A DNA stretch of 64,000 nucleotides. Source: Cliona cf. orientalis. Its lineage: Eukaryota; Porifera; Demospongiae; Clionaida; Clionaidae. The notes beneath the pieces were generated by a model that was not told the DNA's origin, made no database searches, and saw only the letters and a list, made by a program, of their open reading frames with translations. Location of the stretch: assembly GCA_963930775.1 (NCBI GenBank), contig OZ005695.1, positions 9,610,001-9,674,000 of the forward strand. The letters are read 5' to 3'. Both the position numbers and the translations under genes were made by a program. Each line of letters starts with the position of its first letter. Within the stretch, counting starts at the first letter, position 1. This document shows, in pieces, positions 47,337 through 57,437 of the stretch.

Positions 47337-49773
47337 TCACCACAGTAGAGCAGCGACGTCATCATCCAGCACGACCCCTCCCCCTCCCTCCTCCCCACTC
47401 TCCGGCTCCTCCATAGCATCACGATGGGCAAACTCATCAAACTTATTCTCCCAGTCTCTCGGAAACACTAGTCCTCTGGTTTGCCCAGCACCTGCCGCAG
47501 CGCTAGTCCTCCCTCTCCCCCTCTCCCTCTCCCTCCCCTGAGGCGATCTAGAGCTCACTCCTCCACCTGCAGCCACTGCTCTCCGTAATGGAGGGTTCTT
47601 TACAGGGTAGTCCAGGCCTTGCCATTCATCCTCCATCTCTTCACGGCTAGCTTCTATCTTCTTCTGTGGCTTACTACTAACAGCGGAGCCTCTCTTAAGC
47701 TTCTTGGCTTCTAAGCTTTCAGTAGTCAATTTCTTCTTTTTCTCTGAACTTCGCTGTTCCTGAGCTGCCGGAGGTTTGTGGATTTGTTGAATCTGTTTCT
47801 CCTCGTGGGCAGTGATGGGCGGAGGAGGTGGGTGTGGTCTTCCATCCTCCAGTTTGTCATCAGTGGGGGTAGTGGGTGGAGCAAAATCAAACGAGAGGGG
47901 GCCACTGTCATCAATATCGCCAAATTCATCGAGATAGTCTACACTCGACTGGCTGAATCTCAGTGGGGGTTCCAGGATAAAATCATCCTTTGACTCGGCC
48001 CCCAGCCCTGGCCCCCCATCTCCCACAACAGCCCCTGCAATTACAGCATCATTAATTGCAGCTGCTTCTGCTATCTCCTGTGGCAATGGCAGTTCTCCCT
48101 CTTCAGCCGATGGTTCACTCATCATCTTAAACGCCCCTACACTCGTCTCCTGCCGCTGCTCCTCCTGAACTTGAACTTGAGGATCTCCTCCTTCTTCAGA
48201 TTTTGGTGTCCTTTTTTCTGACATGTCGTGCTCAGTCTTTCTCTTACGCTTGGATTTTGACTTTTGTTTACCTCCCTCTCCTTCGTTCTTGAACTCACCA
48301 GACTTTCTGTGCTTTCTCTTCTTTTGGTCAGTTATCGTTGCAGCTATGGTGGCCTCACTGTCTCCCCCACCTGTGGAGGGTGGCGGAGGATCGACAGGGA
48401 CAGGGAGAACGTCTGCTGCCTTTCTACCATTATCATCTTCGGCAGAGAGAGAGGAAGAGGATTGCAGCAGTGGCTCAGTACTGGAGCTCAGATCTCGCTT
48501 CAGAGACTGTTTGTGCGATTTAGAAGACGCCTTTTCTTTCTCCATACTCATAGCAGCATCCTGTGACAGGGAAGTACTTTTGTTGCTGGCCGCTAAATCT
48601 CGCTCAATTTCAGGATCTTCTTGCGAGTGTGCAGCTGGGTTACTGATGAGTAAGCTTTGTTCGTAATCTCTTCTCTGAGGACGCTGGCGGCTTGTTCCTC
48701 CGCCTCTGGGTGGCTTCACCGGGGCAGGTCGCTTTGGACGATAACCCAGAGATGATGAGCCGCTCCTCCCACGTACGCTAGGAGATTCCCCTGGCGGCTG
48801 GTGATCTGCCACGCCCACCACCACTGCTGTGGCCGGATCCTTCTTTCTTGGCCATCGAACCTTGAACCCGGCCAAGATGTCCTTGAGAGTGGTAAGTAGC
48901 TCACTCATGGAGGGACGACTATCGAACGGCTGCCAACACAGCTGGCAAACTTCAAATCTGTGTCAGAAAACAATTTTAATACGCATAAAATTTAACATCA
49001 TGTCCCCCTCTCCAGATCATGATTTTGAGAGCAGTCTTATACCGTAGATCACGAAATTTTCGCTGTTTCGTCAATGACCCTTTCCAATGAAAATTAAACA
49101 CACAAAATATTATGTCGACCTATACCTATTTTGGTAGCTAAAGTCTGATGATGAAATTTAGACTACGCGAAAAATTTACAAGCGAAATATCCCAATCTAC
49201 GGTATGAGAAATGTTTTAAAGAGGTACTATAATACAACTCACAGTGGCGCTATGAGGTCGTTTGGCTGGAGTGGGTTGTCAAGGAAACACTTGTTGGTGG
49301 ATTTGACGGTCTGGATCACTTCCTCGTTGCCCATCTCCTCGTAAGGCCACTGGGCAAAGCTGCACACCTCCCACAGCGTAACTCCAAACGACCTGCAAAT
49401 AAATGTATACAATTGAACATCATATGATAGTCATGTGATCACCGTGAGAGTCATGTGATAACTGTGATAGTCATGTGACTGGCTGCTCACCATATGTTTG
49501 CCTGTAGAGAGACAGGGAGGGAGTCTAGGACATTTCTTCCCTGAACGATAATCTGCTCAGGGGCCATCCATCGGACAGGCCATGCCCTCTGATTCTCACC
49601 ACGACTGTAATAGTCCTCCTGGAGCCAGCGAAAGATAAAAATTAGTGAAGTCAAAAATTATATATCATTTTTTCTTCTTGTGATGTACCTTGAAGGTTTG
49701 CCTAGTGATTCCGTAGTCTCCTAGCTTCACCACTCCATCCTCAGTCACCATGCAGCTGCGAACAGCAAAATCA
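47337..49773 (-). CDS. LMTK: Lemur-tyrosine-kinase-like gene, 3' exons, copy 2 (5' end missing)
   Basis: Exons 49689-49773, 49491-49618, 49243-49392 and 47337-48957, with the same phases and GT-AG borders as copy 1. The kinase C-lobe reads SDFAVRSCMV, LGDYGITRQ, EDYYSRGENQ, PVRWMAPEQ and SFGVTLWEVCSFAQWPYEEM. The catalytic Asn is Ser here too. The tail of about 520 residues is rich in Lys/Arg/Pro/Ser and ends with a more ordered segment (FPRDWENKFDEFAHRD, then VLDDDVAALLW) absent from copy 1. Differences from copy 1 in the long exon are mainly substitutions and in-frame indels. 5' exons are again not found. Possibly the 3' end of a gene whose remainder lies elsewhere, or a truncated duplicate. 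Confidence 0.75.
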
Positions 49774-49829
49774 CTAGATAGAGGGGGAGAGAGGGAGGGA
49801 GAGAGAGAGAGAGATACAGAATTATTATT

Positions 49830-50075
49830 TTATCAGACACTGTCCTGCACAAATTTAAATTTTTATCAGACACTGTCCTGCATAAAATAATTGTTTGAAT
49901 TTTATTGAACATCAATATTGTCCCGTAGAGAATATTTTGCAGGACAATATTTCAAAATTTTGCTGGACATTGTCCGGCAGAGTACTTTTTATTATTTTAC
50001 TGGACATTATCTGGCAGAGAATTTCTTTTTTGGTGGACATTGTCCAGCACAGTACCTTTTTAACCTGCCGTAATC
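49830..50075. repeat. Array of GGACATTGTCC-type short palindromes, copy 2
   Basis: Same array as 15840-16110 with one unit fewer at the left end. Confidence 0.6.
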
Positions 50076-50249
50076 TACATGTAATTGGGCAGGTTACAGT
50101 AAGTTATGGTAATTGCATTTGCATTTGCAATTGTGATCGTGTAATTAAATATAATTTTTTCAATTAAAAATACAATTGCAGACAAATACACACAAGCTCC
50201 CAATTACATGCAAGGGTCCACCCTTACATCATCATTTCCTTGTACGCAG

Positions 50250-50816
50250 CGCAGACATGGACGCCAATTTGAAATCTGTCGATGACATCCACGCTTTGAC
50301 TGGAGCCATGAAGCTGTATCTTCGCGAGCTCCCTGTCCCACTGATGACGTTCGACGCCTACGACATCTGTCTGATAGCGGCGCGGAGCGGTTCTGTTGGG
50401 GAGAGCCTGGACATGCTGAGAGTTGCCCTGGAGCGCCTCCCACCAGCACACTACAACACACTCAGGCAACCTCATGAGACATCTACACATGTGAGTATGG
50501 GACCTCGACGACCCTGTACCGACTATATTATGACAGGGCCAGAGGGGGGGGGGGCCTGTTTTTCACCATTAGTTTTGCACCCATGAGGAGGGATTTTATA
50601 TTGTGAATTTTTATTTCTTTCTATCGATCAAGTCATAGAGTTCAGCAACAGAAATTGACCAACAAGATGGATTCCAAGAACCTAGCGCTGGTGTTCACGC
50701 CCTCCCTGATGCGATCCCCCTACAATAACTCTGGAATGATGGCCATGCAGAAACTGCCAGAGCAGAAGAAAGCAGTAGATCTTCTCATTCAGCACTTCCA
50801 CTCTCTTTTCAACTAG
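50250..50816 (+). pseudogene. Chimaerin-type RhoGAP, last two exons, copy 2
   Basis: Exon 50250-50490 encodes ADMDANLKSVDDIHALTGAM, KLYLRELPVPLMTFDAYD, then MLRVALERLPPAHYNTLR. After NTLR a single extra nucleotide (AGGCAACCTCATG, where the family predicts a Y-L-M reading) shifts the frame before the donor. Exon 50639-50816 encodes NKMDSKNLALVFTPSLMRSP to HFHSLFN. It is less damaged than copy 1, but the N-terminal half of the domain is missing, so a functional GAP is unlikely. Confidence 0.75.
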
Positions 50817-50949
50817 TCCTGCCTCTATTCTCATTGTTTTGTTGGTTTTTATACACACCATACACTTCATTGTCTACTGTCATGTCACAGTCATGCATCA
50901 ATCGATCAGGAAGAATTGTACATTCACACAAATAATTATGGTTCAAAAT
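50817..50949. other. RhoGAP 3' flank
   Basis: Matches 17232-17365; non-coding. Confidence 0.5.
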
Positions 50950-51321
50950 AATAGTTAGAGACCAAGTCCAAGGTCTCTACGCATTTTAAGAGACCCGAAG
51001 GCCTGAGGCTGTAGCATCCCGAGCGAAGCGAGGGTGCTACTAAGGGCCTGAGGGTCTCTTAAAAGCGTAGAGACCATTGGACGAGGTCTCTAACTGGTTT
51101 AGAATATAGCAACTGTAACCGTGGTAGTTGACCTGAGGACTAGGCTACTGTTGCAATGTGCATCTTTCTTTGCCCTTGGCTATACTTGTAGGTCTCTATG
51201 AAACTTGTAGGTCTCTATGAGAACTTGTAGGTCTCTATGAAAACTTGTAGGTCTCTATGAGAAATAGAGACCTCTGAGTGTCCAATCAGATCACAGTATT
51301 TGTTACAACTATATTCTAAAT
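50950..51321. mobile_element. Fold-back element, 372 bp, empty site near 17365
   Basis: SD-B copy 1 reads GGTTCAAAATTATACAAGAA without it. It starts AATAGTTAGA and ends TCTAAAT, like 16130-16474, and has the same hairpin core CCCGAGCGAAGCGAGGG. The arms differ (AGGTCTCTACGC instead of GTTTCTACGTG), and it carries four direct repeats of CTTGTAGGTCTCTATGA. Its right end CTATATTCTAAA mirrors internal TTTAGAATATAG. Confidence 0.85.
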
Positions 51322-51596
51322 TAAATTATGCAAGAATGAATGATTCGGCTGAGTTTTGGCATATAATAGAGCGTTCACCTCTACTAGTAGAGGTCCTGCT
51401 CCTACAGCAAAGTAAGAGTAAAACAAGCTCCTTAACACCTACTATCACAATGTCATGAAACAACTACTAGTTACATGATATTAAATAACTCAAAAAGGCC
51501 TATTACAAAACTTTCCTATAACATTAAATTATGCAGAAAAAAAGAACACTAATGTAGCATTAAGCAATCTATTGTTCAGTTTCTATTTAGTCAAGA
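51322..51596. other. Displaced distal 3' flank of P6
   Basis: Matches the downstream flanks of P2, P4 and P5 (TTACATGATxTT, TATTACAAAACTTTCCT, AATGTAGCATTAAGCAATC) and continues at 57391 after the CACTA-like element. Confidence 0.75.
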
Positions 51597-52407
51597 CACT
51601 ACTGGACTAGAATAGTCTGAAAAGTAACTTGATAGTGTGTTAAATGTGTCTTAAAATGTGTCTGTGAAAATGATCTTACTGAAAAGTGTCTAAAATGGGC
51701 ATGAAGGTCTCCGACTAGGACTCTGGAAAGAGTCTTAAAATTCTGCATGGTCTTGAGTTACTTTAAGATGTAGTCTTAAAAGAGTCTTAGGGATATGAAA
51801 AAATTCTGAAGTTGAAAATGGTATTTTAAGATGTAGTCTTAAAAGAGTCTTAGCAATCTGAAAAAAGCTTGAATTTGAAAAAGGATAGAAAATCATAGCA
51901 ATCTGAATAAGACCTGAAATTGTTAGAAATTAATGCTGAATGGCAAGCATCAGAGGAGGTTGGACATGACGCATATTTACGCCGTAGTCACATGACCTTG
52001 GTATGCAATTATGCTGCCACGCGTTCAAAAGAATGCCATTTGCGAGTGTAGCTGGTAGCTAAAATTTTTGCGTTTGTGAACTATGGCCAAATCTGAAGCT
52101 GAAACGGAGACGAATCGTGTAGATCTAAGGTTATAACGGCGAAAGAAGCTGACTGCAATCGACAAATACTGTTTTTGATGTTGCCGTTCTGAGGAACGAG
52201 TTTTCTCAATTTGCAAGAAGTGTGAGGGGTGGACGGGCGGGGTATGGCGCTGGATCTTCTTTTTTATGGATTTCAACTTGGTTTCACATTTAAAACTGTC
52301 GTCAAGGCTTTAGATCGTGACTTACATTTTGTACAGTGTCCGCATATATGGGGCAACACGCCCACTTTTTGTGCGCACGTGATCGTGTCCAACCTCCTCT
52401 GGGCAAC

Positions 52408-53325
52408 GCGTACGCAGGGTAGGTGCAAAACCTGGACTCTGGACTCTGGACTGGACTCATGGACTGGACTGTGGACTGAGATTTGGACTCGATTTTGGAC
52501 TGATGCGCTGGGCGATGACGACCATTTCCAACAATAAACTCTGTTGCGTACGCGTTGGAGGCCGATAGAATGTGCTATAAGGAGCTGCTTGTATTTATAA
52601 AGCATGTAGAGGTAGAGCTGATTATTTCCCTTGGAAAATTGGTGAAGGGTGCATCTCCTCAGGGCTTTGGGCATCAAGTTGAGACTCGGATGCAGTGAAA
52701 GATAGTCTCATTCCCAGCCCCCTTTCAAGCATACGGAGCTGGGGACGAGGGACTTGATAATGACCATAGCTCTACAACTGAGAGATTAGGCCAAAGAAGC
52801 CTTGAACGCAGGTTGATTTTCAAGGAGCCTGAATTCGAGACTAAGTTTGAGCATAAGGTAGATACTTTCTATATCCAGATTATAGTGTTTTTATAAATCT
52901 ACTCCTACTTATCCCGAGTCTCCACATAACTTGAGCGTGAGGGTTTGGGGCTATTTAATAGTCTCATTGTCCCCTTAGCCTTCGTAGGCGTCTCGGTGAT
53001 ATTGAAGTCCATTCCTGTGAGGAGATGCCATCCCAGCCGGGCTCACCGATTTTGCAACTTCTACATGCTTACAAGTAGCCTCCAGGCTAGCTCCTTGTGA
53101 TTTAACCTCGACCCTGAAGGGCATGGGAACGTACGTACAAGACTGCTTGTGACTACTAGCCTAGCTTGCAGTTGTAGTACCGTGCCTTCTTTCCATAGTC
53201 TCTTGGAAATGGTCGTCATTGCCCTGCGCATCAGTCCAAAATCGAGTCCAAATCTCAGTCCACAGTCCAGTCCATGAGTCCAGTCCAGAGTCCAGAGTCC
53301 AGGTTTTGCACTTACCCGCGTACGC
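52408..53325. repeat. Inverted repeat IR1 inside the CACTA-like element
   Basis: Arms 52408-52532 and 53203-53325 are near-perfect reverse complements. Each contains a GGACTCTGGACT-type short tandem repeat and GCGTACGC at the outer end. The spacer is about 670 bp, without a recognised gene. Confidence 0.8.
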
Positions 53326-53399
53326 AAGCATATCGCATCTGAAAAGTCGTATATACGCGTGCTCAGTATATATAGTGCGCGGCGCGGCGCCAGGGTAGC

Positions 53400-53880
53400 T
53401 ATTTAATATGACGGACTATTTGAAGAAGGCTGTGAAGAAATGGACGCTAATAAACGTTGAGAGCCTCAAGATTTTCATTAAACTGCCCAGCCGATACGGA
53501 TAAAAAGCGCAGTCGATGATCACTGTCGAGTCAGCTTCTATAAGGTTGATTTAGCTGGGTGATAAGAAGGCTCTGGACCGAAATCAACGTTGAGATCATC
53601 AATCACAAGCCAACAAATAAGTAAGTAACGTAAATACGCTAGCAATCCTCAGTCAGCTCCGAATTTGTTATATACTTTGTCCTCTTTTTCTAATTAATGC
53701 CCCCCTCTCTCTCCCTCCCTTGCTCCCTCTCTCTCTTTTCCCCGGTGTGCTTTTCTTGGCTTTAATTCTGGTGATGGAATACCACCCAGGCCCTTTGAGG
53801 AGAAGGAGGAGAAAGGGCCTGGTTCATAAGTACTGTGTGTGCTAGCCTCGAACCCAGGCTCACTTTCGGGGGGAGGGGAA
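53400..53880. other. Interior of the CACTA-like element, no gene
   Basis: Pyrimidine-rich stretch at 53700-53745 and a small hairpin AGGCCCTTTGAGG / AGAAAGGGCCT at 53790-53820; its relative is at about 55655-55685. Confidence 0.5.
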
Positions 53881-54800
53881 AGAGAGCCTGGTACACACTG
53901 TCTGCGCATGCGCAAAGTTTACGGAGAAATTTCTAGTATAATTCGCCGGACACTATCGCTACCATGCGGTCGGACATGTACGGACAAGGTATACTAAGCA
54001 GCCGAAGTCCGTGAACCTTAAAGACTCGATATTTCCCTAGACTGTTGTATGCAAGACTTCAGTCACTCTCATCTCACTTTAGGCAAACCTTCACGAGCTT
54101 CAAAGATCTGATAAAGTCCTTTCGTTGGCGTTGGACAACCGCCTGTATCAACAGTCCCAGTTGTTCACCAAAAAAATTTCACTAAAAGTAAGTAGAACTC
54201 CTTCTCGTAGCTTCTTTATTCTTCCTCTATCAATGTTGCACGCTTGTGACAGCTAGACTCGTCGCAACAAGTGTCCTTAGCCCGAATCGCGGCCAATATA
54301 GACGATTTTTAGGCATACTTGTGGGGTCAAGGTTCACGTTTACGGATAGATAAACGGACAAAAATACGAATTCCCAGGATTTCTGGGAATTTTGGCGCAT
54401 GCGCAGACAGTGTGTACCAGGCTCTCTTTCCCCTCCCCCCGAAAGTGAGCCTGGGTTCGAGGCTATGTGTGTGCATGCGTTATTTTCCCAGTAAAGCTGG
54501 GAATTTGTATTTTTGTCCTTGACCTACATGTAAGAAATAAGCCTAAAAATCATTTGTTGTCGGTGTTTTGGGCTGTTATGACCAATTTACCTATCATACA
54601 ATGAAAGTGAGCAATATCGACAAAAGAACAATAAAGTAGCTAGCTACGAGAAGGACACGTCTAGACTTCACCGACTTTGGATGCTTAGTATACCTTGTCC
54701 GTACGTGTCTGACTGCATGGTAGTGATAATATACAGCGAATTGTACTAGGAAATCCTCTGTAAATTTTTCACATGCACGTACAGTGTGTACCAGGCCCTT
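53880..54800. repeat. Inverted repeat IR2 (nested fold-back)
   Basis: Outer arms about 53886-54012 and 54655-54794 are reverse complements (GGACAAGGTATACTAAGCA; CTGGTACACACTGT). Inner arms about 54190-54325 and 54525-54645 pair as well (CTTCTCGTAGCT; CTAAAAATC). A third pairing joins 53838-53925 with 54395-54468 (GAACCCAGGCTCACTTTCGG). At least two fold-backs are nested. Confidence 0.7.
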
Positions 54801-54844
54801 TCTTCAAAGGATCTGGAAATAGGCTATGTTGGTTCTCTGACTAA

Positions 54845-54886
54845 TTACCCCGCGCGCATGCGCAAGGGGGTAAAGTAATCGGTCGT

Positions 54887-54931
<45 letters not shown>

Positions 54932-55487
54932 AGCACAAAAATCGCCATATCTCGAGATATAGGCGTCTAAGCGACTCGTAATCACAACGAATCAATCGAG
55001 TTTGGCGAAAAACTGGCTTCAGTGTGCGTCAAATCGAGGGATACGGTCCACGAGCGTCACAAATAGTGCCTTTTTGTTGGCCACCGTAGCCACGCCTATC
55101 GACAGTGCCCATCAATGCATATGCATACCACTGATGATTGTGCTTTCTGCTCATGCGCACAACTAAGTGGCCAAGCATATGCATATGACTGGTAAAGATC
55201 GTCGATGTTCTAAATAATGCTCGTGATGTCTACGGTGACTGAAATCCGTAACCAATCATAATGTAAGACAGCTATACTACTATTGTTACAATAAATATAT
55301 GTAGAAATTCTATGTTCCTAGTTTGGGCCAGGTCTGGGTGCATGCAGAGAGCGCATTTTCAAGTGTCACCAGAACCTCCAGTAGGCTAAGCAGCATTTCT
55401 ATTTCTCTGAAGTTTGCCATGCACCGAAAGTAAATCTATAGATTGCACAATGTGCGCGCGGGGTATGTGCTCTACAGAGCTCTAGTT
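54845..55487. mobile_element. TACCCCGCGCGC element, longer member, nested in the CACTA-like element
   Basis: Ends TACCCCGCGCGC and GCGCGCGGGGTA, followed by TGTGCTCTACAGAGCTCTAG, are shared with the element that splits P5, in opposite orientation. It is about 640 bp and contains a GTCGTT hexamer array. No ORF of note. Confidence 0.75.
54886..54931. repeat. GTCGTT hexamer tandem repeat
   Basis: About seven consecutive GTCGTT units; absent from the shorter element in P5. Confidence 0.9.
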
Positions 55488-55700
55488 TGTTAATCTTGTA
55501 GGGAATGAAGGCATGTCTGCTGGGAAAATGTATTGCAGTGGCACTGATTATGATGAGGAAGGTGATACCAACTGAAGGTAAATTGCATACTGTATTATCA
55601 TCTAAGTGGATGGGGAAAGAGAAGGGTCTGGTAGCTACTAGCCTCATATATACCCAGGCCCTTTGAGGGAAGGAGAAAGGGCCTGGTACCTATTGCACCA

Positions 55701-56492
55701 TAGATATTATAGACTACGTAAACGGGATTGGAAACCGCTCACGTGAGCAATAGAACGTGTACACGTACTCTGTGTTATGGTTTGACTTCTTGGATAGACC
55801 TGTTGCTATGATAATTTGAGCAAAAAATGGCCGAAAATGGCGACTGCAGTGCATTTATCGACTAATAGCAGTGAAATAAAAAGCGGTTTTGAACTTAAAC
55901 AAGGCTTATTTCAGTGAAGGAGTCCTTACTGTAAATGTGGCCCGCAAGTTTGAGTTTCTGAAGTCTCTCTGCTCTACGCTACAGTCCCACAAAGTCCAAG
56001 AAGCAAGAATGGCCGATTTTTGGCCCTTTTCATGGCGTGCTTACTCACAGAAGACAGTGAAATCAGTGTCAAAACTGTCATAAATAAAACAGCGCATCCC
56101 GAAATGGTGGCAAGGGCAAAGCCACTGCACCGATATACTGAAATAAACGGTTTTCAACTGTTCTTGATCGGCCATTTTTTGCTTCTTGGACTTTGTGGGT
56201 CTGTAGCATAGACCAGAGAGACTTCGGAAATTCAACTTTGCTAGCCACGTTTAGAGTAGGGACTCCTTACTGGAATAAGCCTAGTTCAAGTTCGAAACTA
56301 CTGTTACTTCACTGCTATTAGTCGATGAGTGCACTGCAGTCGCCATTTTCAGCCATTTTTGCTCAAATTATCATAGCAATGGGTCCATCCAAGAATGCAA
56401 ACTATAATACGGAGTGTGCGTACACGTACGTTCTATTGTTCATGTGAGCAGTTTCCAATCCCGTTTACGTACATTGTAGTCTATAATATCTA
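55701..56492. repeat. Inverted repeat IR3, long fold-back of about 790 bp
   Basis: Arms of nearly 400 bp pair from TAGATATTATAGACTACGTA on the left to its reverse complement at 56470-56492, with a short centre near 56090. Arms include GGCGACTGCAGTGCA and TGTGGGxCTGTAG-type words. Short ORFs here are mirror images of one another, not genes. Confidence 0.8.
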
Positions 56493-57130
56493 CATGTATG
56501 ATTGCACGCATATGCACCAACTACCCCAAGAAAACCTGGGTTGCTGCAAACAACTGTATGTTTTTTCACCCTCCTCGTGGACAAGGGTACAAGGCAATAT
56601 CATATCGGTGCAGCCTCGTACTCTAGGCCGCAGAAGGAGAGCAAAAAGTGTACAATCATTTGTGGCATCCCAGGTTTTCCTGGGGTAGTTAGTACATGTG
56701 CGTGCAATACCTTTTTCCTCCTCCTTCCAGGCCTGGGTACGAGGCTAGGTAGCTACACATTGAATGTTCACACAACTTCCTCTGTAAATTTACTGTGGAA
56801 TTTATTGAATTCTATCTTTGGCTAACAGATTGGAAAATTGAAAAATAAAGAAAAGAAGAAATTTGAGAGAAAACACAAACAATGAGACTCTAGTAAGGAA
56901 TATTCTTAGAATTAAGTTTAATGTATATGTATAATATTATGTTATTATAGTGCTGACTTTAGTATTTTATGCTTGGTTTAATTTTGTGGTTTTATCCTAA
57001 ACTTTAATGTTAATCCTTATTGTTTATTCCAACTGCTATTCTTTATTCTTCATTCTTACAATAATTTGTAATTAATTGCACATTCCATTCATGTGGCACA
57101 AATAATTAATAATCTTTTCAGACCAATATC
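56493..57130. other. CACTA-like element interior, AT-rich
   Basis: No gene recognised. A GGCCTGGGTACGAGGC word near 56730 resembles the edges of other fold-backs here. Confidence 0.4.
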
Positions 57131-57437
57131 AGATTGCTTTAAGATACCTCTAGTATTTGTGCATGTCAATACTTAGACCAGTTTCAGTACCTTCTCATGA
57201 ACTTTTTAGACTTTTGGTCAGTCTGTTTTCATACCCTTTTAAGTCAAAATTGGGCCCAACTTTTAGACCAATTTCATACCATTTTCAAATACTATTCAGA
57301 AACGTTTCAGACTTTTTATGTCAGATAGTTTTTCAGAGACACAATCCAGACTATTTTAAGACTACTTTAAGACCACACTCTCCAGTAGTGAGAGTTCCAT
57401 AAATTCAAAAGTTTTAACATTTCACTCGAGGCTTAAG

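Larger units (their letters stand above)
47105..50949. repeat. Segmental duplication SD-B, copy 2
   Basis: Collinear with 13310-17420. It keeps the kinase C-terminus lost in copy 1 and lacks the fold-back element. Confidence 0.85.
51597..57390. mobile_element. CACTA-like (EnSpm/CMC-type) element, 5.8 kb, non-autonomous
   Basis: Ends are CACTACTGGA and TCCAGTAGTG, flanked on both sides by AGA (51594-51596 and 57391-57393), the 3-bp duplication expected for CACTA elements. The flank of P3 reads TAGTCAAGAGCTCCATAAAT at about 18911-18930, an uninterrupted form of this site. Both subterminal regions are crowded with AGTCTTAAA/TTTAAGACT-type motifs (51.6-51.9 and 57.1-57.4 kb), another CACTA trait. 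No transposase-like ORF. The interior is a mosaic of inverted repeats and another mobile element. Confidence 0.8.

Noticed and set aside
52025..52677. Possible transposase or other genes inside the 5.8-kb element (short ORFs at 52025-52276, 52229-52537 and 52273-52677)
   Set aside because: All are short, lack recognisable motifs and overlap inverted or tandem repeats; no DDE or zinc-finger pattern seen.
55889..56235. Paired small ORFs near 55.9-56.2 kb that resemble each other
   Set aside because: They lie in the two arms of the 790-bp inverted repeat and are mirror translations of the same DNA.
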